5,686 nucleotides of DNA from Verrucomicrobiota bacterium (GCA_003219395.1 QHOR01000025.1:1-5686), one strand, 5' to 3'; shown: positions 1-5,686, numbered from the stretch's first letter. Numbers and translations: made by a program. Notes: generated by a model from the letters alone, not told the origin.

Positions 1-1056
1 AGAAATGTTAAGCACTCGCGCGCCCGCAGGAACCTGATCGTCGGGCAAATGCTTAGCTTTATCTTCCACATACACCATTGTGTTGAAGGGGACCATTTTG
101 ACGCCGATCTCCGGCTCGTATTTCCTGAACAGCTCTTGAGCTTCATACGGCTCATAAAAAGGATTACCGTTTCCATCCTTGCCCGGCCCAGCGTGGTCGC
201 GTCCCACGATAAAATGCGAGCAGCCATGGTTTTTGCGAATTAACGCATGCCAGATTGCTTCTCTGGGACCTGCCATTCGCATCGCAAGCGACAACAATGA
301 AAGCTTCGCCGTACCCTGCGGGAACTTTGGAAGAACGAGTTGATAGCAGCGGACCCGCGTAAAGTAATCTACACCGCGAGGTTTAGTGACTCCCACAGTT
401 GGATGAATCAGCAGGCTGGCTTCCACCTGATGCGCGCGGTGCATGGGATTCCTGGTCTGGAACGCCACGATCCGTCGCCAGCCGAGACGGCCAAATTCTG
501 CCCGTAATTCGCCAGGAGTTGAGCGCAGACTCTTGAAGTCGTACACAGATGGAAGGCGCAGACCTTCGAGGGTGCCTCCGATGTACCAGCGGTTTCCTCT
601 GTTCAGTAGATAATCGACGCCCGGATGAACGGTGCTGGTCGTACCAAAAACTTCCGCGGCTTCAACTTTGAGGTCGGGCTGCCACACATCTTCTACATTC
701 AACACAGCGAGCATCACTCCTTCGGCATCACGCAACGCAATTCTCCGGTCATTCGACTTCAGAGATTTCACAAATTCTTCGGAAACGTCGAGAGTGATCG
801 GCATTGGCCACAGGAGGCCCTTCGTTAGCTTCAGAGAATGACAGACACTTTCGTAATCTGCCTTGTTCATAAAGCCGCGGAGCGGAGAAAAACCACCGCA
901 CAACAGCAGTTGCAGGTCGCACACCTGCCGGGCCGTTAGGTCCCAGGAAGGAAAATCCCTGGACTGCTCTTTGAGCTCGGCGGCTCTCTCTTCCCCAACC
1001 TTTAGATCAATGAGTTCGTCGCCATGTGGCGGCACAAGATGATTTTGAGTTTGCAA
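1..1056 (-). CDS. sat: ATP sulfurylase (sulfate adenylyltransferase), 3' end outside window
   Basis: This cytoplasmic enzyme makes adenosine 5'-phosphosulfate and pyrophosphate from ATP and sulfate, the first step of sulfate activation. The minus-strand frame is open without a break for 352 codons and runs off the left edge. Visible family marks are the N-terminal LVPPHG (residues 7-12), GGFSPLRGFMN (54-64), WPMPITLD, the nucleotide-binding QTRNPMHRAH (200-209, with the HxxH pair), KPRGVDYFTRVR, GRDHAGPG (285-292) and FNTMVYVEDK. The TARQVCDLQLLL...GGFSPL and GRDHAGPGKDGNGNPFY wording is that of the fungal-like class, which in bacteria often carries a C-terminal APS kinase domain. The sequence ends at the point (GARVLNIS) just before such a domain would follow, so a fusion cannot be told from a stand-alone enzyme. 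There is no usable ATG: the frame opens after TAA at 1084-1086 and the first in-frame ATG is residue 63, inside the conserved core. TTG at 1056 is my choice; ATT at 1062 is the alternative. Function is confident, start is not. Confidence 0.95.
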   Translation of the reverse strand, partial: MQTQNHLVPPHGDELIDLKVGEERAAELKEQSRDFPSWDLTARQVCDLQLLLCGGFSPLRGFMNKADYESVCHSLKLTKGLLWPMPITLDVSEEFVKSLKSNDRRIALRDAEGVMLAVLNVEDVWQPDLKVEAAEVFGTTSTVHPGVDYLLNRGNRWYIGGTLEGLRLPSVYDFKSLRSTPGELRAEFGRLGWRRIVAFQTRNPMHRAHQVEASLLIHPTVGVTKPRGVDYFTRVRCYQLVLPKFPQGTAKLSLLSLAMRMAGPREAIWHALIRKNHGCSHFIVGRDHAGPGKDGNGNPFYEPYEAQELFRKYEPEIGVKMVPFNTMVYVEDKAKHLPDDQVPAGARVLNIS

Positions 1057-1072
1057 AACAATAAAATTCAGA

Positions 1073-1079
1073 CCTCCCC
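1073..1079 (-). promoter_or_regulatory. Shine-Dalgarno of sat
   Basis: GGGGAGG on the minus strand is the only strong ribosome-binding match upstream of sat. It lies 10 bases before the ATT codon at 1062 and 16 bases before the TTG at 1056. The spacing favours the rare ATT start, while start-codon frequency favours TTG. The site therefore marks the start region without settling it. Confidence 0.5.
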
Positions 1080-1333
1080 AACTTTAAACGGTTCGAACAC
1101 ATATTTCGGCCGTCGCGGCGAAGTCTGCGGACGGAGTGCCCGTGACACCGTTGTTGCTAGATTGGACCGCGAGGGCAATCGAGATTCTTCACAGGTTTGA
1201 GTCGAATCTGAAAGGGCAAAATCTCCTAATTAGCCCTATTCTCAATACAAAAATGTAACGGTCTCCGTTGCTTCGCTGTCAGTATTACTGGAACCGGAAA
1301 AAACCAATCAAAGAAGAACCTACAAGCCAAGCT

Positions 1334-1594
1334 ATGAAACTCCCCCTGTCGAGGTTTATCGCGGCGGGGTCGACCGCGCTCTTCGGCATTATGGCGCGAC
1401 GTAAGTCACGCAAACGAGCAAAGCCGCACCAGGCTGTCAGAGAGACATTCTGGAGTAAGCTGGTTGAGTTATGGGCGATTCGACGGCGTTGCCGCGAGAT
1501 CAAACTTCAACAACAACAGGATCTGCCTCTGCGATCAAATGAATGTTCTCCTTCATTTCTTCGCCCTGATTCGCGAGATGTCAGTAATTCTTAA
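1334..1594 (+). CDS. Doubtful small basic hypothetical protein
   Basis: An ATG-started frame of 86 residues lies in the intergenic region; the frame is open from 1259, with an upstream TTG at 1268. The product would begin with a short hydrophobic stretch (LPLSRFIAAGSTALFGIMA), followed by a strongly basic run (ARRKSRKRAK), a WSKLVELWAIRRR segment and a glutamine run. This loosely resembles a membrane anchor plus basic tail. Against it: no Shine-Dalgarno precedes the ATG, no family is recognised, and overlapping open frames on both strands show that stops are sparse here. I rate it as more likely non-coding than coding. Confidence 0.15.
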   Translation: MKLPLSRFIAAGSTALFGIMARRKSRKRAKPHQAVRETFWSKLVELWAIRRRCREIKLQQQQDLPLRSNECSPSFLRPDSRDVSNS

Positions 1595-1750
1595 AGTAGA
1601 ATTTCAGTCGTTGATCCGGACGCCGAGTTCGGCACCCCTGGTGGAATCTTTTGTGAGCCGCTCGCTCCAGTCATTCCTCCCAATATCGGAATCAGGCCAA
1701 GACCGGTGACCCTTGCCATCCAGAGGCTTTCAGCGTACGCCGGTTGAGCG

Positions 1751-2842
1751 TTGAGACCGCAAACGGGAAATGCCGCTCTGATTGAGCTTATCCGCGCCGA
1801 GATTCGCAATCGTGAACCACGACCATTCGATTGGTTCATGGAGCAGGTGCTTTATCATCCCGAGCATGGATACTATTCCTCTGGCAAGTGCGTGATCGGC
1901 AGAAAAGGCGATTATTTCACTAACGTTAGTGTGGGGCCGCTTTTCGGGCGACTGATGTTGGCACAGTTTGCTGAGATATGGGAAGAACTCGGCAGAATCA
2001 ACGACTTCGTCATTGTTGAACAGGGCGCACATGATGGCCAGTTCGCGCGCGACGTCCTCCAATGTGCACAAGAATGCAGGCCGGAATTTTTCGAAGCTGC
2101 GCGCTACCGAATCATCGAACCATTTCCCGTGTGGCGAGAGTGCCAATCACGGAGACTCGAAGCATTTCGGCACAAGGTTGAATGGCGCAATTCACTTGAA
2201 CCATTCGTCGGCGTCCATTTTTCAAACGAACTTCTAGACGCCATGCCCGTCCGCTTGATCAGCGCCGGCGTTGAAAAACTTGTTGATTTTCAAAGCGACA
2301 AATTCCTGTTTCTCGAACGTCCCGTTTCAATCAGCGCGTTTAATCAAGCCGCGCTCGATTGCGTGGACAACGTGGCAGCAAATTTGCGACGGGGGTACAT
2401 GATCACCATCGATTATGGGAATTCGGCCGCTGAATTTCACGGAATCGTTCAGGTTCGCGCCGGTCATCGACATCTCGACTCGCCCTTTGAGCAAATTGGT
2501 TATGCCGACATCACGATGCAGGTCGATTGGACCAGCATTGCCCGTCGTGCGGAGGCGAATGGATTGCGCATCGCAGGGTTTACTGATCAACATCACTTTC
2601 TGACCGGGATCGTTTCCGAGCTAGGTAAGGGTGGTTCACCCGAACCGTGCACCCGCGATCGGAGTCGAGCGCTTCTACCTGATTCGCAAAAATCTAAACG
2701 CGCGCTGCAAACATTGTTGCACCCCGAAATGCTCGGACGCGCTTTTCAGGTGCTTTCGCTCGCCAGGAATGTCGACTGCGCCGCGCAGCCTCTGTCAGGC
2801 TTCAAATTCGCGCGTGAGCCACGCGCTGCACTCCGACTCTAA
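1751..2842 (+). CDS. MidA/NDUFAF7-family class I SAM-dependent methyltransferase
   Basis: A 363-residue protein of the MidA family (DUF185, SAM-MT), cytoplasmic. The mitochondrial member NDUFAF7 methylates an arginine of a complex I subunit; the bacterial substrate is not established. Marks in order: PFDWFMEQVLYHPEHGYYSS (25-44), GDYFTNVSVGPLFG (53-66), the SAM motif I VEQGAHDGQFARDVL (89-103), the family signature HFSNELLDAMPV (156-167), TIDYG (219-223), GHRHLDSPFEQIGYADIT (238-255), DQHHFL (279-284) and the C-terminal RALQTLLHPEMLGRAFQVL (317-335) and LSGFKFAR. The protein is complete. The loop after TIDYG goes from EFHG straight into IVQVRAGH and looks a few residues shorter than usual. 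The start is TTG, because TGA at 1745-1747 closes the frame just upstream and the next ATG (residue 30) is inside the conserved N-terminus; no good Shine-Dalgarno is close to it. It lies 116 bases upstream of actA on the same strand, suggesting a shared transcript or a shared role in respiratory-complex biogenesis, by inference only. Confidence 0.93.
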   Translation: MRPQTGNAALIELIRAEIRNREPRPFDWFMEQVLYHPEHGYYSSGKCVIGRKGDYFTNVSVGPLFGRLMLAQFAEIWEELGRINDFVIVEQGAHDGQFARDVLQCAQECRPEFFEAARYRIIEPFPVWRECQSRRLEAFRHKVEWRNSLEPFVGVHFSNELLDAMPVRLISAGVEKLVDFQSDKFLFLERPVSISAFNQAALDCVDNVAANLRRGYMITIDYGNSAAEFHGIVQVRAGHRHLDSPFEQIGYADITMQVDWTSIARRAEANGLRIAGFTDQHHFLTGIVSELGKGGSPEPCTRDRSRALLPDSQKSKRALQTLLHPEMLGRAFQVLSLARNVDCAAQPLSGFKFAREPRAALRL

Positions 2843-2936
2843 ATTCCAATGTGCAAATCGGTTGAGGCTGCCGTTCGCCACAATGTCAGCGGCGATCGGA
2901 GGCGTCCCAGCCCCCTTCGATGGCCGATTTATTTGC

Positions 2937-2943
2937 GAGGAAG
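2937..2943 (+). promoter_or_regulatory. Probable Shine-Dalgarno of actA
   Basis: GAGGAAG is the only purine-rich match upstream of the actA ATG. The spacing of 15 bases is longer than usual. A TAG at 2950-2952 closes the frame, so ATG at 2959 is nevertheless the first possible ATG start. Confidence 0.4.
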
Positions 2944-2958
2944 AAACATTAGCTTTGC

Positions 2959-3618
2959 ATGGCCCAGCTCTTCTCGACCCGCGCGAATGTTCACTCCCGG
3001 GTGATCATCGTTGGCGTGGTGGTTCTGGTTTGTGGCGCCGGCTGGGCTACCTCGACGATTTACTGGTCGCCGTATACCACCTACGTCGGTGTGCCGTTCG
3101 ATCAACCGGTACCATTCAGCCACAAACATCATGTGGGCGATGACGGCATCGATTGCCGATACTGCCATACCTCAGTTGAGAAATCGGCATTCGCAGGATT
3201 GCCATCGACTCAAACATGTATGACCTGCCATTCGCAAATCTTCAACGATGCGCCGGTGTTGGGGCCGGTGAGGCAAAGTTTCTCGAGGAGCACTCCACTG
3301 AAATGGAATCGCGTTCACGATTTGCCGGGCTACGTCTATTTCGATCACAGCATTCACATCGCAAAAGGCATCGGTTGCTCAACCTGCCACGGGCGAATCG
3401 ATCAGATGCCGCTCACGCGAAAAACACAGACGCTGTACATGAAATGGTGTCTCGATTGCCATCGTGAGCCGCAAAAATACATCCGTCCGCGCGATAAGGT
3501 TTTCGATGTGGCCTGGCAACCGCCGCCAGATCAGCAAGTGCAAGGCGAAAAATTGGTGAGCCGATACCACGTGGATACGACTGGGCGCCTAACGAACTGC
3601 GGCACCTGTCACCGATGA
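2959..3618 (+). CDS. actA: Alternative Complex III subunit ActA, pentaheme cytochrome c
   Basis: A 219-residue multiheme cytochrome c matching ActA, the electron-transfer subunit of the quinol-oxidising Alternative Complex III. Five CxxCH heme c sites are present: CRYCH (66-70), CMTCH (87-91), CSTCH (140-144), CLDCH (164-168) and CGTCH (214-218). Further histidines in FSHKHH (53-58) and YFDHSIH (127-133) are likely distal heme ligands. Residues 15-34 form one hydrophobic segment without a clear cleavage site, so it is read as an uncleaved anchor with the heme domain in the periplasm. The sequence after the anchor (YWSPY..YVGVPFDQPVPFSHKHHVGDDGIDCRYCH, given in part) is typical of ActA, as is the last heme site lying at the very C-terminus. 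Heme attachment requires the cytochrome c maturation system, not seen here. actB follows after 39 bases on the same strand, as in act operons. A generic NrfH/cytochrome c7-type protein is the alternative, made unlikely by the neighbouring actB. Confidence 0.93.
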   Translation: MAQLFSTRANVHSRVIIVGVVVLVCGAGWATSTIYWSPYTTYVGVPFDQPVPFSHKHHVGDDGIDCRYCHTSVEKSAFAGLPSTQTCMTCHSQIFNDAPVLGPVRQSFSRSTPLKWNRVHDLPGYVYFDHSIHIAKGIGCSTCHGRIDQMPLTRKTQTLYMKWCLDCHREPQKYIRPRDKVFDVAWQPPPDQQVQGEKLVSRYHVDTTGRLTNCGTCHR

Positions 3619-3624
3619 GAGGAG
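3619..3624 (+). promoter_or_regulatory. Shine-Dalgarno-like GAGGAG after actA
   Basis: GAGGAG follows the actA stop directly. It is ideally spaced (6 bases) for a GTG at 3631, but that frame, the same as actB, meets TGA at 3646 after five codons. The distance to the actB ATG at 3658 is 33 bases. It may be the old actB ribosome-binding site, now separated from the open frame by the heptamer array that overlaps its last base. Confidence 0.45.
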
Positions 3625-3651
3625 TGATCAGTGAACCGTGAACAGTGAACA
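3624..3651 (+). repeat. Four-unit heptamer array, plus orientation
   Basis: Four contiguous heptamers: GTGATCA, GTGAACC, GTGAACA, GTGAACA. The consensus is GTGAWCM. The array fills most of the actA-actB gap. Its in-frame reading contains the TGA that closes the five-codon GTG frame. It is the mirror partner of the array at 3680-3707: read against the reverse complement of that array, 22 of 28 positions agree. Confidence 0.85.
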
Positions 3652-3657
3652 GAAACC

Positions 3658-5686
3658 ATGACGCGCGAGAGCCAAATACCGATCACCGATCACGGATCAC
3701 CGATCACGAGAGCAAATTCGTCCGACGAATTTGCTCCTGGAGCTTCAGAGTGGCCGGTGGGCCTCAGCCGTCGAGAATTTCTCCGCCTCAGCGGTGCCAC
3801 CCTGGCGCTGGCAGGATTGGGCGCCTGCACGAAACAGCCTCTCGAAAAAATTGTTCCCTACGTCGACCAGCCGGAGGTTGTCATTCCCGGCAAGCCGCTC
3901 CGATTTGCCACCGCAACGCAGCACAACGGTTTTGGTCAGGGCCTCCTCGTAACAAGTTACGAAGGGCGTCCGACAAAAATCGAAGGGAACCCGACTCATC
4001 CGGCGAGCCTTGGCACGACCACTGTATGGGCGCAAGCCGACGTCCTCGATCTCTATGATCCGGACCGGGCTCAAACCGTCACGACCGGTGGAGGAATTAA
4101 GACGCTCGATGATTTTTGGAATGCGCTAAATGTTGCACTCGGATCAGTAAAACCTGGAGGCGGCGCGACGCTGCGGATCCTTACCGAGGCGATCAGCTCG
4201 CCCACGCTATCGGCCCAATCAACCGACGTATTCCAAAAATTTCCCGCTGCGCGCTGGTGCATTTGGGATCCGTTGAATCGCGATAATCTAGGCGCATCTG
4301 AAGGGCTGTGCGATTTTTCCAAGGCGAAAGTCGTTGTCGCACTCGACTCTGACTTTCTGTACGCCCATCCCTGTGCGTTACGGTACGCGCGCGATTTCAG
4401 CAACGCGAGGCGCATCATCGATGCCAGCGGTGCGCGCATGAATCGCTTTTACGCCGCAGAACCGACGCCCACAATCACCGGTTCGAACGCGGACCATCGT
4501 ATTGCGATCGCGGCTCGTGACATTCTGCCGCTTGCACAAGCAATCGCGACTAGAGCGGGCCTGACGGAAGTCGATGGCTTCAAGCCATCCAGTTCATCCG
4601 GCGCAAAGATCAATCATGCCTGGCAAGAGTGGATCGAGACCGTCGGCGCAGATCTGAATGCCAATCGCGGTGGCAGCATTATTATCGCCGGCGAAACACA
4701 GCCGCCAGAGGTGCACGCTCTCGTGTCACAGATCAACACGAACCTCGGCAACAACGGCGTCACGATCTTGCCCGCACCGCCGCTCGCAGTGCCGCCAAAC
4801 CGCATCACCTTCCGAGAACTCGTCCATGAGATGCACGCCGGCGCGGTTGAACTGCTCATGGTTCTTGGGGGCAATCCCCGTTACGACGCGCCGGCCGATC
4901 TCGATTTCGCCACGGCATTCGAAAAAGTGAAATTGCGCGTGCATCACAGCGTCTATTTCAACGAGACATCGCGTCATTCACACTGGCACATACCAGCTCT
5001 GCATTTTCTCGAATCCTGGAGTGACACTCGAGCGTTTGATGGATCCATCTCCGTTGTGCAGCCGCTCAACGAGCCGATGTACACAGGAACATCTGCGCAT
5101 GAAATTCTGGAAGCTCTCACCGGCCAATCGCCGCGGACTTCGTACGAAATCGTCTATACGCGCTGGCAAACGCAGAATCCGTTACCTGATTTTGAGACGA
5201 AATGGCGGACCACGCTGAGCGATGGAGTGGTCCACGGCTTGACTGCACCAGCGACGAATTCGACGCAGCCGATCTCTTCGCTTGGCGCTTCAACGGTTCA
5301 GCGCTTCAACGCTTCAACGTCCGGATTGGAAGTTCTCTTTCGTCCCGATGTAAACGTACGCGATGGCCGATACGCGAACAACGGTTGGTTGCAGGAATTG
5401 CCACGCCAGTTTTCCAAGCTGGTTTGGGACAACGCAGCATTGATCAGCCCGCAGTTGGCGAAACGAGAGGAGTTGGAGAATGGCGATGTCGTCGATCTCA
5501 CCTTTCGCGGTCGCATAGTCCAAGCGCCGGTCTGGATTCAGCCCGGCCAGGCAGAAAATTCGGTGACACTGCCACTGGGTTATGGACGCGAAGTAGCGGG
5601 CCGGGTTGCGCGCGATGTGGGGTTCAATGCTTACGCGCTGCGAAGCGCTGACGCGTTTTGGTTCGGCGATGGACTAACCATTCGGA
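3658..5686 (+). CDS. actB: Alternative Complex III subunit ActB, N-terminal 676 residues, runs off right edge
   Basis: ActB is the large periplasmic subunit of Alternative Complex III, with a molybdopterin-oxidoreductase-like first domain (without the cofactor in characterised complexes) and a four-cluster Fe-S second domain. The open frame is unbroken to the window edge; only the first domain is visible. Residues 28-32 (GASEW) lead into a twin-arginine signal, SRREFLRLSGATLALAG (37-53), ending in a lipobox-like LGAC with Cys57. Then come EKIVPYV (63-69), GLLVTSYEGRPTKIEGNPTHP, VLGGNPRYDAP, NNGWLQELP (574-582), WDNAALISP and LPLGYGR near the end. No N-terminal CxxC..C Fe-S motif follows the signal, as expected for ActB rather than a true Mo enzyme. 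The N-terminus is odd: the first 22 or so codons come from repeat and palindrome DNA, and the usual extended Tat segment (YWRSL..L..TPEF type) is missing. ATG 3658 is the first ATG; GTG 3757 (residue 34), giving MGLSRREF, is a possible alternative start. ActC and the Fe-S domain should follow beyond the edge. Confidence 0.93.
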   Translation, partial: MTRESQIPITDHGSPITRANSSDEFAPGASEWPVGLSRREFLRLSGATLALAGLGACTKQPLEKIVPYVDQPEVVIPGKPLRFATATQHNGFGQGLLVTSYEGRPTKIEGNPTHPASLGTTTVWAQADVLDLYDPDRAQTVTTGGGIKTLDDFWNALNVALGSVKPGGGATLRILTEAISSPTLSAQSTDVFQKFPAARWCIWDPLNRDNLGASEGLCDFSKAKVVVALDSDFLYAHPCALRYARDFSNARRIIDASGARMNRFYAAEPTPTITGSNADHRIAIAARDILPLAQAIATRAGLTEVDGFKPSSSSGAKINHAWQEWIETVGADLNANRGGSIIIAGETQPPEVHALVSQINTNLGNNGVTILPAPPLAVPPNRITFRELVHEMHAGAVELLMVLGGNPRYDAPADLDFATAFEKVKLRVHHSVYFNETSRHSHWHIPALHFLESWSDTRAFDGSISVVQPLNEPMYTGTSAHEILEALTGQSPRTSYEIVYTRWQTQNPLPDFETKWRTTLSDGVVHGLTAPATNSTQPISSLGASTVQRFNASTSGLEVLFRPDVNVRDGRYANNGWLQELPRQFSKLVWDNAALISPQLAKREELENGDVVDLTFRGRIVQAPVWIQPGQAENSVTLPLGYGREVAGRVARDVGFNAYALRSADAFWFGDGLTIR
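3680..3707 (-). repeat. Four-unit heptamer array, minus orientation
   Basis: Read on the minus strand this is GTGATCG, GTGATCC, GTGATCG, GTGATCG, consensus GTGATCS. It lies inside the first codons of actB (about residues 8-17). It is separated from the plus-orientation array by 28 bases that carry the actB ATG, so the transcript could fold into an imperfect 28-base stem with the start codon in the loop. The units differ from the first array mainly by T for A at the fifth position. Confidence 0.85.
3710..3736. repeat. Perfect 27-base palindrome in actB
   Basis: The arm GAGCAAATTCGTC (3710-3722) and its exact reverse complement (3724-3736) surround a single central C at 3723. In RNA, the central bases would form a small loop on a stem of about 12 pairs. 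It begins two bases after the heptamer array ends and encodes residues 18-26 of actB. The right arm encodes the DEFA of the conserved DEFAPGASEW region, so the left arm may be an inverted copy of it. Confidence 0.9.
4573..4589. repeat. 17-base perfect palindrome inside actB
   Basis: GATGGCTT and its exact reverse complement flank a single C (4581). It encodes part of VDGFKPSSSS, a stretch that looks poorly conserved. It may be chance, or a smaller cousin of the palindrome at 3710-3736, with which it shares no sequence. Confidence 0.5.
5285..5316. repeat. Four-unit octamer array inside actB
   Basis: Contiguous octamers GCGCTTCA, ACGGTTCA, GCGCTTCA, ACGCTTCA, followed by ACG of a partial fifth unit. 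The consensus is RCGSTTCA. The array encodes residues 543-553 (GASTVQRFNAS) in a variable linker just before the conserved RPD..VRDGRYANNGWLQELP block. Because eight is not a multiple of three, gain or loss of a single unit would shift the actB frame; only changes of three units keep it. Confidence 0.85.

Larger units (their letters stand above)
1057..1750. other. Divergent intergenic region without a recognised gene
   Basis: About 700 bases separate the divergent starts of sat and the MidA-type methyltransferase, so promoters for both should lie here. I see no convincing sigma70-type -35/-10 pair; the AT-rich stretch at about 1220-1260 is the likeliest place for a sat promoter. It contains only a weak 5-base inverted repeat (AGGGC at 1213-1217 with GCCCT at 1233-1237). 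No tRNA fold, long repeat or insertion-sequence end was found. The frame that encodes the methyltransferase is also open from 1259 to 1591 and from 1595 to 1744, broken only by TAA at 1592 and TGA at 1745. The translated text there (for example PGGIFCEPLAPVIPPNIG) matches no family I know. It could be gene remnant or chance. Confidence 0.5.

Noticed and set aside
1088..1098. GGTTCGAACAC resembling a tRNA T-loop
   Set aside because: No acceptor, anticodon or D-arm pairing could be found around it on either strand.
1622..1633. GCCGAGTTCGGC small hairpin as a terminator
   Set aside because: Only 4-5 pairs, no following T-run, and no upstream gene to terminate.
1591..1839. 82-codon minus-strand frame overlapping the methyltransferase start
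   Set aside because: No Shine-Dalgarno, no recognisable family, and it overlaps the conserved MidA N-terminus.
1730..2146. 138-codon minus-strand open frame
   Set aside because: It lies antisense to the strongly supported MidA coding sequence and its translation shows no family motif.
2862..2884. TTGAGG with CACAAT as a promoter for actA
   Set aside because: Spacing between the boxes is only 11 bases and the -10 match is poor.
2631..3143. 170-codon plus-strand frame bridging the methyltransferase and actA
   Set aside because: It is a frame shadow across two recognised genes; its translation has mixed composition with no motif, while the overlapping frames carry the conserved blocks.
3624..3707. 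CRISPR array
   Set aside because: Units are contiguous heptamers with no spacers of regular length between long identical repeats.
5202..5651. 149-codon plus-strand frame within actB
   Set aside because: The actB frame through the same bases has clear ActB motifs (NNGWLQELP, WDNAALISP), so this is a shadow.

Overview
The window is a stretch of bacterial chromosome, most likely from a Gram-negative environmental bacterium with Alternative Complex III (ACIII) respiration. Protein wording (a MidA-type methyltransferase with the SPFEQIG block, a pentaheme ActA, a Tat-exported ActB) recalls Verrucomicrobiota/PVC-type or Acidobacteria-like soil genomes. That placement is an inference from remembered family patterns, not from a search. 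No phage, transposase, CRISPR, rRNA or tRNA was found.

Layout. (1) Positions 1-1056, minus strand: the N-terminal 352 codons of an ATP sulfurylase (sat) of the fungal/bifunctional type; its 3' end lies beyond the left edge. (2) 1057-1750: an intergenic stretch of about 700 bases between divergent genes, with no gene I can recognise; one small basic ORF there is doubtful. (3) 1751-2842, plus: an intact MidA/NDUFAF7-family SAM-dependent methyltransferase with a TTG start. (4) 2959-3618, plus: actA, the membrane-anchored pentaheme cytochrome c of ACIII. (5) 3658-5686, plus: the first 676 codons of actB, the large Tat-exported molybdopterin-oxidoreductase-like/Fe-S subunit of ACIII, cut by the right edge.

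The genes fit a respiratory locus. ACIII takes electrons from the quinol pool and passes them to cytochrome c or directly to an oxidase; ActA carries hemes and ActB carries the catalytic-subunit-like scaffold and, in its unseen C-terminal half, the Fe-S clusters. MidA relatives in mitochondria assist complex I assembly, so its place just upstream of actAB is suggestive. Sat is divergently transcribed and belongs to sulfate activation, with no evident link.

The most unusual part is the actA-actB junction (3619-3736). Two four-unit arrays of a heptamer (GTGAACA-like on +, GTGATCG-like on -) face each other across a 28-base spacer that holds the actB ATG. A perfect 27-base palindrome inside the actB coding sequence follows at once. 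This block sits where ActB homologues normally encode the extended Tat-domain segment (the YWRSL..L..TPEF region), which is absent here; only its last part (DEFAPGASEW) and the twin-arginine signal remain. A second, unrelated octamer array lies in a variable part of actB at 5285-5316.
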